From positions 158,717 to 222,716 of the forward strand of contig JANYDK010000083.1 of the NCBI GenBank assembly GCA_025363655.1: 64,000 nt of DNA, given 5' to 3'. This DNA comes from Deltaproteobacteria bacterium. Its GTDB lineage: Bacteria > Myxococcota_A > Polyangia > Polyangiales > JADJMO01. The position numbers and the translations under genes are program-made. This document shows positions 51,559-61,642 of the stretch, piece after piece (position 1 is the first letter of the stretch; each line of letters begins with the position of its first letter). The notes below the pieces were generated by a model. It did no database searches, was not told the origin of the DNA, and was given only the letters and a program-made list of their open reading frames with translations.

Positions 51559-52932
51559 TCAAGCTCGATAGGGCAGCGCCGGTCGGAACTCGCGAAAAGC
51601 CTTCTCCAGCTGCGGCTTCATGTCGCCGGAGATACCGCCGATTTCGCGGATGCTTCGCAACAGCGGACCTTCGGTCTCGCGAAGGTGCGCGAGCAGATGG
51701 GTCTCCCAAGTGCGCAAGAGCTCGACCGGCATCTCGTCGGCGTGACCGGCGAGCGCGGCATAGACGACGGCGACCTGCTCTTCGACCGGCGTGCGTCGCG
51801 CGGAGAGCGAGAGGACCTCGCGCACGCGTCGGTCGTGATCGTCGGCGTGATCGTCGGTGAGAGTCGTGCCGAGCTCGCGATGTCGGGCCAGTTGAGCGCC
51901 CCAGCCCTTGAGTGGTGAGCCGAAGCGTTGCACCGGATGGGAGCGCCACGGATCGACCTCGTCGCCGTCGAGCACGAGCGCGCCGTCACTGCTCGGCTCG
52001 AGGACCGAGAGCCGTTCGCCGTCACGCTCCCCGGCGAGCGTGGCGACGACAGTGAGGGAGCCACCTTCGTATTCGTGTCGTCCGAGGCAGGCGCGATCGA
52101 GGATGCCGGCGACGTGCGCGTCGATGCTGCCACGAGCGGCGAGCGGAGAGGCATTCCACGCTGCGGCGAGCGCGTCGACGTCGTCGAGCACCAAGAGGGC
52201 AGGGTGTCGATCGTGGAACGTCTGCTCGGCGAGGGCGCACCCGGCGGCTGCTGCGAGCGCGCGCAGAGTCTTCGGCGCGTCGTGACGTGCCATCACCAAC
52301 GTGACGTTGGCCTGGGCATCGGCGAGGAGGTGTCGCACCCGCGTTTCCTCGGCGGCGTCTTCCGGGAGCGAGACGAAGACCACGTGCAGCGGCATGCGAC
52401 GGCTGACGAACGTCGACTCGAGCGCGAACTCGGCGGCGAGCTCGGTGCGCGCGGCGCGCGTGCCGGAGACGACGAGCCTTCGCTCACCGGTGCGCAGCCG
52501 CGCGAACAAATCGACGCGACGACGACCGCAATAGATGGGCTCGCCGAAATCGAAGTCGCGGAGCTCGCGCCTGGCGCCACGGGTGAAGAGCGGCCGCGTG
52601 CGGAGCGATTCGAAGCGGCGCTCGGGGAGCTCGTCGAGCGGGCGTCCGAGCGGATCGACGACGCGCCCACGCATGCGCGCGCCGACCGGCAATTCGAGCT
52701 GCCGGCAGAGCCGGTGCACCGAGGTGCCGATGGGCATCGCGCTCGTTGCGTCGAGGTGGGCGACCTCGGCGTGCTCGCGGAGCATCGAGGTGACGACTCC
52801 GTAGCCGACGCGCTCGCCGCGCAGCTCGACGAGCTCGAGCGTGCGGGCTGCCGAGAGCCCGAAGGCGAACGAAACTTCGGGTTCGCCGCGCTCCACGCGA
52901 CCGGCATCTGCCCACGGATCGGAGGTCGCCAT
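51559..52932 (-). CDS. Orphan F1-ATPase alpha-subunit-like protein without a P-loop
   Basis: 457 aa from the ATG at 52932. The order of motifs follows F1 alpha: AMPIGTSVHRLCRQLELPVG and MRGRVVDPLGRPLDE (beta-barrel end), RPLFTRG, GRRRVDLFARLRTGERRLVVSG (where alpha has the region before its P-loop), LLVLDDVDALAAAW in the Walker B place, and a C-terminus VEEQVAVVYAALAGHADEMPVE that matches alpha closely. The P-loop itself (GDRQTGKT in alpha) is replaced by SGTRAARTELA, so nucleotide binding is doubtful. No other F-type subunit gene is nearby. Possible roles are regulatory or scaffold. Confidence 0.78.
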   Translation of the reverse strand: MATSDPWADAGRVERGEPEVSFAFGLSAARTLELVELRGERVGYGVVTSMLREHAEVAHLDATSAMPIGTSVHRLCRQLELPVGARMRGRVVDPLGRPLDELPERRFESLRTRPLFTRGARRELRDFDFGEPIYCGRRRVDLFARLRTGERRLVVSGTRAARTELAAEFALESTFVSRRMPLHVVFVSLPEDAAEETRVRHLLADAQANVTLVMARHDAPKTLRALAAAAGCALAEQTFHDRHPALLVLDDVDALAAAWNASPLAARGSIDAHVAGILDRACLGRHEYEGGSLTVVATLAGERDGERLSVLEPSSDGALVLDGDEVDPWRSHPVQRFGSPLKGWGAQLARHRELGTTLTDDHADDHDRRVREVLSLSARRTPVEEQVAVVYAALAGHADEMPVELLRTWETHLLAHLRETEGPLLRSIREIGGISGDMKPQLEKAFREFRPALPYRA

Positions 52933-52941
52933 GCGCCGCCG

Positions 52942-52947
52942 AGCCTA
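52942..52947 (-). promoter_or_regulatory. Putative -10 element TAGGCT of the F1 alpha-like gene
   Basis: TAGGCT in the context GTTAGGCTCGGCGG, 9 nt before the ATG at 52932. There is no ribosome site, so the transcript may be leaderless. Confidence 0.5.
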
Positions 52948-53004
52948 ACGGAAATTGCCTCGGCAGACGTGGTCGCCGGCGCGCCGCTCCGATATGACCC
53001 GGGG

Positions 53005-55059
53005 ATGGACGATCGTTACCGCGACGACGACGCCTCGCGAGCCATCGAACGCTGGGGCGCGGCCCACGGCGAGATGCTCGCCCTCCGCACGTACACCGCG
53101 CGGCTTCTCGGTGCCGAGTCGGCGCTCGTCCTCCACGGCGGTGGCAACACGTCGGCGAAAGGACGTCGCGAGACCGTCACTGGCGATGAGGTCGACGTCC
53201 TCTTCATCAAGGGGAGCGGCTCCGATCTCGCCACCATCGAGCCCACAGGTCACCCCGCGGTGCGTCTCGAGGGGCTGCGCAGGTTGCGTGCGCTCGACGT
53301 GCTGTCCGACGAGGCGATGGTGAGCGAGCAGCGCTTGCTCCTCCTCGACGCCTCCGCGCCGAACCCGTCGATCGAGACGCTACTGCACGCGTTCCTCCCA
53401 CATCCGTTCGTCGATCACACCCACGCCGACGCCGTGCTGGCGATCGCCGACCAGCCCGATGCGGCGCGAATCGCCCTGAAAATCTGGGGCGAAGGCGTGG
53501 TGGTGGTGCCGTACGTGATGCCCGGCTTCGCGCTCGCGAAGGTCTGCGCTGCGGCGTTCGACGCCCATCGTGAGAAGGCCGACGTCATCATCCTCGCGCA
53601 GCACGGCATCTTCACCTTCGGACCCGATGCGCGCACCTCGTATCGACGGATGATCGACGCCGTCAGTCGCGCCGAGCGGTACGTCGCAGGTCATCGATCG
53701 CGACCACGCCTGACGACCGAAGCAGCTTCGCATACGCAGCTCCGGCGCATGCTCGCGCCCGTGCTCCGCGGCGCGCTCTCGGCGGCAGGCGGTCCCAACG
53801 TGCTCTCGTGGGACACCTCGCCACGGGCGCTGGCGTTTGCGGACGACGATCGCGTCACTCACCACTCGCAGATCGGTCCCGCTACGCCCGACCACGTCAT
53901 TCGGACCAAGCCGTGGCCGGCGCTCCTCCCGCGTCTCTCGGAGACGGCGCCGCTCGATGCGATGCGCGCGGCGGTGACCCGCGCGATCGCCGAGTTCGGC
54001 GAAAGATATCAACATTATGTTTCACAGGGCATGCAGGCCCGAGGTCCACGAAAGCCGCTCGATCGGGCGCCGCGGCTCCTCGTCGTCCCAGGCATCGGCG
54101 TCGTCGCGGCCGGCAAGACCAAGCGCGAGGCCGACGTCGCCCGCGAGATTTACGCGCACACCATCGACGTCATCGACGACGCGACCGCGATCGGTGAGTA
54201 CCGTCCCGTCGCCCCGGTCGATCTCTTCGACCTCGAATATTGGCCGCTGGAACAGGCCAAGCTCGGCAAGGCGAACCCTCGGCCGCTCGACGGGCGCGTC
54301 ACGCTCGTCACTGGTGGAGCGTCGGGCATCGGCCTCGCCACCGTGCGTCGCTTCCTCGCCGCCGGCGCCCACGTCGTCGTCGTCGATCGCGACGCGACGA
54401 CGCTCGCCGCCGCAGTCGCCAGCGTCGGAACGGGAGACGTGTCGCGAACCATCTCGGTGCAGGCCGACGTCGGCGACGAAGCGCAGGTCGCTCTCGCGTT
54501 CGACGCCGCGATCGACGCGTTCGGAGGGGTCGACGTCGTCGTCTCCAACGCAGGCACCGCGCCGCAGGGCTTCCTCCACGAAGAGCACGGCACCGAGACG
54601 CTCGAACGCTCCCTCGGGCCCAACTTCTTCGGTCATCAGCACGTGGCTCGGGCCGCCTCGTGCGTCTTCCTCGCGCAGGCGACGCCCGGCGCACTCCTCT
54701 TCAACGCTTCGAAGGCCGCCTTCAACCCTGGACCTGGATTCGGTCCGTATGCAGTCGCGAAGGCCGCCACCGTCGCGCTCATGCGTCAGTACGCCATCGA
54801 TCTCGGCCCCTACGGCGTGCGCGCGAACGCCGTCAATGCCGATCGCATTCGCACTGCGCTCTTCGGCGACGGCGTCCTCGAGTCACGCGCGAAGGCCCGC
54901 GGGCTCGACCCGGACGCGTATTTCCGCGCCAATCTGCTCAACCGCGAGGTGACCGCCGACGACGTCGCCGATGCGTTTCTCTATCTCGCCACCGCCGAAA
55001 GCACGACGGGTTGCATCGTCACCGTCGATGGTGGCAACGCGGCGGCGTTTCCTCGCTAG
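53005..55059 (+). CDS. Bifunctional class II aldolase / short-chain dehydrogenase
   Basis: 684 aa from the ATG at 53005. The frame stays open 359 codons upstream, but that part is antisense to the F1-like gene and was dropped. Residues 25-240 are an aldolase_II domain: HGGGNTSAKGR, zinc ligands in DHTHADAVLAI, and LAQHGIFTFG. After a linker comes an SDR domain: VTGGASGIGLATV (cofactor loop), SNAGTAP, and the catalytic YAVAK. This fusion matches the bifunctional rhamnulose-1-phosphate aldolase/lactaldehyde dehydrogenase family. It would cleave a ketose phosphate and oxidise or reduce the aldehyde. No sugar kinase or isomerase genes are near, so the true substrate is open. Confidence 0.92.
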   Translation: MDDRYRDDDASRAIERWGAAHGEMLALRTYTARLLGAESALVLHGGGNTSAKGRRETVTGDEVDVLFIKGSGSDLATIEPTGHPAVRLEGLRRLRALDVLSDEAMVSEQRLLLLDASAPNPSIETLLHAFLPHPFVDHTHADAVLAIADQPDAARIALKIWGEGVVVVPYVMPGFALAKVCAAAFDAHREKADVIILAQHGIFTFGPDARTSYRRMIDAVSRAERYVAGHRSRPRLTTEAASHTQLRRMLAPVLRGALSAAGGPNVLSWDTSPRALAFADDDRVTHHSQIGPATPDHVIRTKPWPALLPRLSETAPLDAMRAAVTRAIAEFGERYQHYVSQGMQARGPRKPLDRAPRLLVVPGIGVVAAGKTKREADVAREIYAHTIDVIDDATAIGEYRPVAPVDLFDLEYWPLEQAKLGKANPRPLDGRVTLVTGGASGIGLATVRRFLAAGAHVVVVDRDATTLAAAVASVGTGDVSRTISVQADVGDEAQVALAFDAAIDAFGGVDVVVSNAGTAPQGFLHEEHGTETLERSLGPNFFGHQHVARAASCVFLAQATPGALLFNASKAAFNPGPGFGPYAVAKAATVALMRQYAIDLGPYGVRANAVNADRIRTALFGDGVLESRAKARGLDPDAYFRANLLNREVTADDVADAFLYLATAESTTGCIVTVDGGNAAAFPR

Positions 55060-55079
55060 CCGACGCTCGCGAGAGGCGC

Positions 55080-55616
55080 CTAAGCCTCGGCGTCTTTTTC
55101 GCCGAAGAGGTCGCCGTGCACTTCCATGAGCACGGCTTGCGACTCTTCGCTCGTGAGGCCGAGCGCCGCCGAGAGCGCGTCGATGGCGGCTGCCTCGGCG
55201 TGGGCGACGTGATCGTCGACGAAGGCGACGCCGGCCGCGAGTCGGAAGGCGAACGACTTCCCTTCGGCGCTGGTGATGCGCCGCGAGACGGCCTCGAGTC
55301 GCTTGTTCCAGCCATCGCGCGCGAGGACCGTGTTGAGGTCTTCGAGCGTCTCTTCGAGCTTCATTCCCTCGATCGCGTGCATGTCGGCGATGGCCTGGAT
55401 GCTCGCCGAGAGCTGCGCCATCTCTTCCTCCGACACCTCGCCATCGACGGCGGCCATGAGGAACATCGCCTCGATGGTGGCGCGGAACTCTTCCGCCTGC
55501 GACTGCTCGCGATCGCTCAGCGATTCGCCGGGGATGAGGCTGCGTGCATGGGCGCGCGCGGCTTCGCCGGCGGAGACTCCGGTCGCGAGCTTCTTCAGGC
55601 GCGTGTCGAGGACCAT
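55080..55616 (-). CDS. TerB-like protein
   Basis: 178 aa from the ATG at 55616. The helical domain has FRATIEAMFLMAAVDGEVSEEEM and later AGVAFVDDHVAHAEAAAIDALSAALG, i.e. two copies of the Asp-Gly/acidic turn typical of TerB proteins, which can bind metal ions. There is no signal peptide. It converges on the aldolase gene with 20 bp between. The physiological role is unknown; no other ter gene is present. Confidence 0.82.
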   Translation of the reverse strand: MVLDTRLKKLATGVSAGEAARAHARSLIPGESLSDREQSQAEEFRATIEAMFLMAAVDGEVSEEEMAQLSASIQAIADMHAIEGMKLEETLEDLNTVLARDGWNKRLEAVSRRITSAEGKSFAFRLAAGVAFVDDHVAHAEAAAIDALSAALGLTSEESQAVLMEVHGDLFGEKDAEA

Positions 55617-55622
55617 GCGCCG

Positions 55623-55628
55623 AACGTA
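55623..55628 (-). promoter_or_regulatory. Putative -10 element TACGTT
   Basis: TACGTT lies 6 nt before the ATG at 55616, without a ribosome site. Confidence 0.35.
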
Positions 55629-55678
55629 TCACCCGCGATGCACGCTCGTCATGCGCCGGATCGTCACGCGCATGCTCG

Positions 55679-58600
55679 TCATGCCCAGGACGTGCCGAGG
55701 CGGCGGCGGAGCGTGGCGCTGTCGGCCGTGAGCGCGAAGCGAATCAGATCGCCGGTCGTCGTCCCTTCGCGGACCAGATCGGCGGCCGAGACGTCCTCGT
55801 AGCGGCGGAGGTGGTCGATCGCGCTCGCGAGGTCTCCCGTGAGGAGATATGCAGCGCGGCTCGCCCCCTGATCGATCGCACGGGCGAAGCGGATCGGATC
55901 GAAGTGCGAGACGCGCGGCGCGACCTCCTCGAGCTGCTTTCGCGCTTTGCGAGAGACGGCTTTTTGGACGCGGCGTGAAAGTTCTTCGACGTCGCCGGCA
56001 CGCGCGCGTGGCATCGGACCGCCATAGGGACCGACCGCTGCGTAGACGAGGTCTTCGAGCTCGGCCGGGCGCAGCTTGTCGACGAGCTGGGCCTTGAGCG
56101 CGACCTTCGCGACGAGCCGCGCGATCGCGAACGCGGTCTCGAGCTCGGGGAGCGTTCGCAGCGACGCGGGGACGATGAGCGCGGGGACGTCGAAATTCTC
56201 GACCAAGATGCGTTGATCGGGCGAGTCGTGGATGTAGAGATCGACGTCACCGATGCCGAGCGCATGGGCCGCGCGATCGACGTATGCGCGCAGCGGATGG
56301 GTGCTTCGGACGCCGTGCTTGTCGCGCACCGAGAGGCCGATCGCTCCGAGATCGGGCGGCAGCACCTTGCCGAGCTGATCGGCGATTGCCGCGAGCGTCT
56401 CCAAGATCGGGCTTCGCGCGAGCGGCGGGAGCACGTGCGAGTAGAGAACGACGTCTTGCAGTGTGTCCTGCCGGGGAGGCGTCGGCGGGAGACGTCGGCT
56501 GCGGAACGCCGCACCGTCGGTGAGCCCGAGGTACGCACGCAGCTCTTCGAGGACGAGCGCTTCTTCTCGTCTTCCCACCGCGTTGAGCGCGGTCTGCGTG
56601 GCGCTGAGCACACCCGCGTGAGAAGGCTCCCGCGTCACCAATTCGCGGAGCGATTTCGCCGCGTCCTCGTTGGCGCCGACCGCGAGGAGCGCTTCGCCGT
56701 ACGCGAGCAGCGCCGCGACGTCGTTCGGAAGAAACGCGAGCGCGTTGCGGAGGTGTTGCAGACCTTCGTGCGGCTTTCCGAGGCGATGAACTTCCATTTC
56801 ACCGAGGCGCACGAGCCAGCGGGGATCGGCGTTCGTCTCGCCCGCGAGCTCGGAGAGGGCTGCTGCGAAGCCGGCTTCTCCACCGCCGCCCTTCTCGTGG
56901 CCCTTCTCGTGGAATGCATGCAAGCGTGCATACGGTTGTCCATCGAGCGACGGCTCGAGGCGAAGCGCGTCGCGCAGCGAGGTCTCGGTGCCCTTGGTGT
57001 CACCTTGCGCATCGCGGAGCTCCGCGAGCTGCAAGAGGACCTCGACGTGCTCGAGTCGCGCGAGCGTGCCCGTGCGAACGAGCGCTTCGAGGCACGCCTC
57101 TACGCCGGCCCAGTCGCCCTGTTCGAAGAGCAAACCCGCGAGCTTTCGTGCTGCCGCGTTGTCGTCGGGAGAGAGACGACAGACCGCGCGAAGGTGTTCG
57201 AGCGCGCGCGGACCGTCGTCGAGCGCGCCTTCGTAGAGACCAGCGAGCGCGTTGTGCGCGTGCACACGCAGCGACGCTGGCGCATGACAATGCTCTTCGT
57301 CGGTCGCGTCTTGGTAGGCGCGCGCTGCTTCGGCCCAGGCGTGTTGTCCGCGGTAGAGATCGCCGAGCTCGACGAGGACGTCGGCGTCCCAGCGCGCCAC
57401 TTCGCGGGCCTGCATCAGCAGCGCAGTCGCCACCGGTGCGTTCTGCAACTGCGTGCTGGCGAGGCGCGCACCCTCTCGCGAGAGCGCGACGATGCGAGCT
57501 GGATCTTTCGCAGCCGACGACGCCTCCATGTACGCGTCGACGAGGCGCCGCGCGTCGTGGCGAGCGAGGAGGAGCTCCCCGAGCATCGAGGCTGCTTGCG
57601 GCGAATCAGGATCGCTCCTCAGCGCTTTGCTCCCGAGCTCGATGGCGAGTGTCGCTCCGGCCTCACCGCCACGACGGGCCAACTCGGCGGCGCGCAAGAG
57701 GTGGGCGACGCGTGAGGGCACGTCGGGCGCGATCTCTGCCGCTTGTTCTTCGCCCTGCAATTGCGCCGCGACGTCGCCGAGCATCGATGCCACGCGACGC
57801 ACGCCCGCGCACGCGGTCGGCGACTCCGGATCATCGGTGAGCGCCTGCCGATAGCGCGCGAGCGACTCGGCGACCTCCTTGGAATCGAGCGAGTCTTCGA
57901 GGAGATCGGCGAGCCGGAGCTCGAGCGAGGTCTTGGTCGGCGCGTCGGTTCCGAGCGCAATTTGTCGGCGCAAACCGAACGCGAGGAGACCGCGCACGTT
58001 GGGCAGACCATCGCTCGGGCGATTGTCGCGCACCTGCATCAGCTCTTGGCGCAAGCGACTGGTCGCGAGCCGCACGATGCCAGACAGCGCTCCCTCGTCG
58101 TGCGAATCGATCTCGTAGATGAGCAAGTACGCCGCGATCGGCGGCGAGCTGGCGACGCGATCTTCCTGCAGGCGGACGAGCTCCCAGAGGACGCCGCGCT
58201 TGGCGAGCGGGTCACGAATCGCTTGCGCCATCATCGTCAGGACGCGCGAGAGTGCGGCGTCGTTGCCGGTGCGGCGATGAATCGACTCGGCGAGCCGGAG
58301 CGCATGGAGGTTGCCCGGCTGCTCGGCGAGGACGGCGTCGAGCGCGGCCTCGGCGCCTTCGAGCGAGTCCCCGCGACGGACGAGGAGCTCACCGAGCGCG
58401 AAGCGAAGCGCCAGTCGCGGTGCACCTTCTTCGTTGTCGATGCGGAGGCGATAGGCCGCCTCGAGCTCGCGGAGCGCACCGCGGCGTTCGGCGAGGCGCG
58501 CGAGCCCTTCCCACGCGCTGAGATCGTCCGCGCGCAGCTCGAGGGCCTTGGCATAGGCATTTTGCGCGCGTTCGTCCTCGCCGAGACGACCTTCCCAGAC

Positions 58601-61540
58601 CTCGGCGGCGCGCACCCAAGAGAGCCCCGCCGCCGTCGGATCGGCCGAAGCCGCCGCGATTTGCTCTTCCAGCTCGGCGACCGATCGCCAACTGCCGCGA
58701 TGACGAAGCGCGTGCGCGAGCTCACGCGTCGCCACCGGTTGCCTCGGCGCCACCGCGAGCGCCGAGCGCCACGCATCGATCGCCTCGTCGAGTCGTCCGA
58801 GCCGATGACGATAGATCTCTCCGACCTCGAGCCAGAGCGGGATCGTCTCGGCGACGTCCTTCGGCTTGATGAGCGCGATCATCCGACGGAGCGTGGCGAC
58901 CACTTCTTCGTGACGCCCCGCGGCCTCCTGCGCCTTCAGCAGTGCACGCAATGCGCCTGGGTGATCGGGGTGGGTCTCGAGGACACGGTGGGTGAGGGCG
59001 ATCGCGCGATCGCGATCTCCGACCCGGGTGTTCCAAATCTCCGCGGCTCGAAGCCGGAGCAGCGCCGCGTGGGCCGCGTCGGTGCTCTGATCGGCCTCGC
59101 TCTCGATGGCGTCGGCGAGCTTGCGGAAGTCACCGCTCCGCTCGTAGGCACGCTGCATCGCCAGGAGCGCGAAGCGACGCGTCGGTTCGAGCGCGAGCAC
59201 GCGCGCATAGATCTCGGCCGCATGCGCCGGCTCGCCGAGCGCGTCTTCCCACAGCGCTGCCACCTTCTCGAGGTAGGCGATTTTCCGTGCAGGCTCGGAG
59301 GTGGTCTGCGCTGCGTGCGAGAAGAGCTCGATGAGCGCGCGCGCGCTTCGCCCTTCGCCGCCGCCGACCCCGTGGCGAACCTCGTTGGGCGGCAAAAGAA
59401 GGCGTGTCAGCTCGTCGAAGGCGTCGACGTTGGTGGTGTCGGTGACCCACGCTGCGCGCAGGTAATCGAGCGCTTCGTCGGGGCTCGTGAGGTCGTCTTC
59501 CGCGACGTGCGCGGCGCGGACGTAGGCTGCCGCGCGACGCGACGGATCGCGCGCCTTCGCCGCCTCGTCGAGCCATAGATCGACGCGCTCGCGATGCCTC
59601 TCGGCCGCGGCGTAGAGCCGGTCGAGCGCCAGTTGGGTCGGCACGTGCAGCGGCTCGACCACGCATGCTTGGCGCAGCGCGCCGATCGCGCCCGGAAGAT
59701 CGCCCGACTCTTCGCAGTTGGCCGCGAGCCGTCGGTGCTCGATGGCGCGCAGGGCAGGTTCGGTCTCGTGGAGGATGCGCGCCTTGCGGGCCGATGCGGC
59801 GCCGAGTGCATCGCCGCGCGCCTCGAGGAGACGCACGAGCTCGTCGAGCACGCGCAAATCGACGGCGGGATCGGTGGGCGCACGCGCGACCGCCGCTTCG
59901 AGGAGCGTGACCGCTTGCGAGGCATCCGCGAGCTGCTCGAGCGAGATGCGCGCCGCCTCGAAGAGCAGACGCACGCTGCGCGCGAGGTCGTGCTCACGTC
60001 CGGCCTCTTCGGCGAGGACATCGCGCAACCGGGCGTGGGCACCTCGGCGAGCGAGCAGACGCTTGTACGCCTCACGCACGGGTCCGACGCGACCGTCGGC
60101 GACGAGCGCCGCCGCATAGGCCTCTTCGGCGCCGACCAAATCGCCATTCCTCTCGAGGATTTGTGCGCCCGACGCGAGGTAGCTGGCGACCAGCTCGGCG
60201 TCGCCGCCATAGGCCGCGGCGAGGCGTGCGTGATGGGCGCCGAGCTCGGTGGAGAAGCGCTTGGCGGCGGCCTCGTCCTTCTTCTTCGAAGACGTCGTCG
60301 CCGCGCGCTCCAGGGCAGCCTCGAGCGCACGCAACGCTTCGCCATGCGACGGGCGGAGCGTCAGCGCATCGCGCAACGCCGCGAGCACTTGCTCTTCGGT
60401 GCCCGGCTTCGCCTCCAAGAGGCGCGCGCGCTCGACCAGAAGATCGGCCCGCTCGGCCTCCTTCGTCGCCAACCGCATCTCGTGATCGAGCAGCGAGAGA
60501 ATCGGCGCGAGCGTGACGCTGTCGCCTTCGCGCAGACCGAGCCGCACGCGTCGCGCACCACGCACGGCCGGATGAAGCTCGGGTCCACGCTTCATCGCCT
60601 CGTCGAAGAGCTCGGCGGCGCGCGAGAGATCTCCCGCCCGCTCCCACGCCAGACCTTGCTCGACGAGCAGACGTGCGATGCGCGGATCGTCTCCACGCTT
60701 CGCCCGCGCACGCAGCGCCGAGAGATAGCGCTCGATTTCAGCCGCCGTTCCCTTCGCGCGTTCCACCTGCAGCGAAGCGACGCCCGGCTGCGTGGCCATC
60801 GGCCTCTCGGCGGCGATCTGCAGCGATTCGCTTGGCGCGAGGGTGAGCTCGGGCTGCATCGGCGGCACCGTTCCGCGCGCCAAATCGGCGGGATCGAACG
60901 CGGCCGTCTTGGTCCGCGACATCTTCGTCGTCTTGTCGGCATCCATCGCCCTCAGCGCGCTTGCGGGACCCATCGCCGTCATCACGCTCGACGGATGCGA
61001 CGGGGGAGCAGGCGGAGGAGGCGGCGGGGGAGGCGGCGGAGGTGCCGCCGGCTGCATCGGACCATGACCCAGCGGGGTCACCCTCGGCGCGACGGCCGGA
61101 GTCGCCGGCGTCGGAGCGATCGGTGCACTCGGAGGCTTCTGCGCGAGCGCGTTCGGCGTCGATTTCCCGCTCGGACTCTTCGCGATCGGCACTCCGGTCG
61201 GCCGCGGAATGACCCCGGAGGGAGACGGGCTCTTCGCGGTCGCCGCGGCGGGCGGCGCGTGCGGCAACGTATCCCGCGGGGTCGAAGGCTCGCGTGACCC
61301 TGCAGGTTCACGCGGCCCCGAGGGCTCACGCGAGGTCGGCGGAAGCGGCGGAGGCATCGCCGATTTCGAGCCGCCCGGCCGTGATTTCGGCGCCGGCGGT
61401 GGACGAGGGGGCGAGTGCAAGCTGACCGGAGCGGCCGCCGCGAGCGTGTCGAGCGATTCGAGCTCGTCGACCGCGAGGTATCCGGTGATGTCCTCGGTGG
61501 TGCTCGGCGCCGTCGTCGGTTTGGGGGGAGGGTTCGGCAC
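55679..61540 (-). CDS. 1953-residue TPR-repeat protein
   Basis: The frame runs from a GTG at 61540 to 55679. The first 200 residues are disordered and Pro/Ser/Ala rich, with a run of eleven Pro near residue 175. From about 260 to 1650 the protein is a continuous series of TPR-like helix pairs (e.g. AEIYARVLALEPTRRFALLAM, ALRDALRLEPSLDGQPY). The last 300 residues form a separate helical domain (DLYIHDSPDQRILVENFDVPALIVP...) of unknown family. There is no signal peptide or membrane helix. Such long TPR proteins usually act as assembly scaffolds. It stands alone on the minus strand between the TerB-like gene and a membrane-protein gene. Confidence 0.85.
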   Translation of the reverse strand: MPNPPPKPTTAPSTTEDITGYLAVDELESLDTLAAAAPVSLHSPPRPPPAPKSRPGGSKSAMPPPLPPTSREPSGPREPAGSREPSTPRDTLPHAPPAAATAKSPSPSGVIPRPTGVPIAKSPSGKSTPNALAQKPPSAPIAPTPATPAVAPRVTPLGHGPMQPAAPPPPPPPPPPPAPPSHPSSVMTAMGPASALRAMDADKTTKMSRTKTAAFDPADLARGTVPPMQPELTLAPSESLQIAAERPMATQPGVASLQVERAKGTAAEIERYLSALRARAKRGDDPRIARLLVEQGLAWERAGDLSRAAELFDEAMKRGPELHPAVRGARRVRLGLREGDSVTLAPILSLLDHEMRLATKEAERADLLVERARLLEAKPGTEEQVLAALRDALTLRPSHGEALRALEAALERAATTSSKKKDEAAAKRFSTELGAHHARLAAAYGGDAELVASYLASGAQILERNGDLVGAEEAYAAALVADGRVGPVREAYKRLLARRGAHARLRDVLAEEAGREHDLARSVRLLFEAARISLEQLADASQAVTLLEAAVARAPTDPAVDLRVLDELVRLLEARGDALGAASARKARILHETEPALRAIEHRRLAANCEESGDLPGAIGALRQACVVEPLHVPTQLALDRLYAAAERHRERVDLWLDEAAKARDPSRRAAAYVRAAHVAEDDLTSPDEALDYLRAAWVTDTTNVDAFDELTRLLLPPNEVRHGVGGGEGRSARALIELFSHAAQTTSEPARKIAYLEKVAALWEDALGEPAHAAEIYARVLALEPTRRFALLAMQRAYERSGDFRKLADAIESEADQSTDAAHAALLRLRAAEIWNTRVGDRDRAIALTHRVLETHPDHPGALRALLKAQEAAGRHEEVVATLRRMIALIKPKDVAETIPLWLEVGEIYRHRLGRLDEAIDAWRSALAVAPRQPVATRELAHALRHRGSWRSVAELEEQIAAASADPTAAGLSWVRAAEVWEGRLGEDERAQNAYAKALELRADDLSAWEGLARLAERRGALRELEAAYRLRIDNEEGAPRLALRFALGELLVRRGDSLEGAEAALDAVLAEQPGNLHALRLAESIHRRTGNDAALSRVLTMMAQAIRDPLAKRGVLWELVRLQEDRVASSPPIAAYLLIYEIDSHDEGALSGIVRLATSRLRQELMQVRDNRPSDGLPNVRGLLAFGLRRQIALGTDAPTKTSLELRLADLLEDSLDSKEVAESLARYRQALTDDPESPTACAGVRRVASMLGDVAAQLQGEEQAAEIAPDVPSRVAHLLRAAELARRGGEAGATLAIELGSKALRSDPDSPQAASMLGELLLARHDARRLVDAYMEASSAAKDPARIVALSREGARLASTQLQNAPVATALLMQAREVARWDADVLVELGDLYRGQHAWAEAARAYQDATDEEHCHAPASLRVHAHNALAGLYEGALDDGPRALEHLRAVCRLSPDDNAAARKLAGLLFEQGDWAGVEACLEALVRTGTLARLEHVEVLLQLAELRDAQGDTKGTETSLRDALRLEPSLDGQPYARLHAFHEKGHEKGGGGEAGFAAALSELAGETNADPRWLVRLGEMEVHRLGKPHEGLQHLRNALAFLPNDVAALLAYGEALLAVGANEDAAKSLRELVTREPSHAGVLSATQTALNAVGRREEALVLEELRAYLGLTDGAAFRSRRLPPTPPRQDTLQDVVLYSHVLPPLARSPILETLAAIADQLGKVLPPDLGAIGLSVRDKHGVRSTHPLRAYVDRAAHALGIGDVDLYIHDSPDQRILVENFDVPALIVPASLRTLPELETAFAIARLVAKVALKAQLVDKLRPAELEDLVYAAVGPYGGPMPRARAGDVEELSRRVQKAVSRKARKQLEEVAPRVSHFDPIRFARAIDQGASRAAYLLTGDLASAIDHLRRYEDVSAADLVREGTTTGDLIRFALTADSATLRRRLGTSWA

Positions 61541-61642
61541 GCTCCCTCATGGTCCGTCACTCGCGGCTGATTTTCCAGGCGAAGTGACCTAGCGCCCAGC
61601 CGCCGAGGTGCGGACATTGGTCCTCACTTCACAAAATATCGC

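Noticed and set aside
51928..53004. N-terminal extension of 359 codons to the aldolase/dehydrogenase
   Set aside because: This part is antisense to the F1 alpha-like gene, and the aldolase domain begins directly after the ATG at 53005.
57743..59578. 611-codon plus-strand open frame
   Set aside because: Antisense to the 1953-aa TPR gene, whose TPR periodicity is unmistakable; the antisense product has no recognisable domain.
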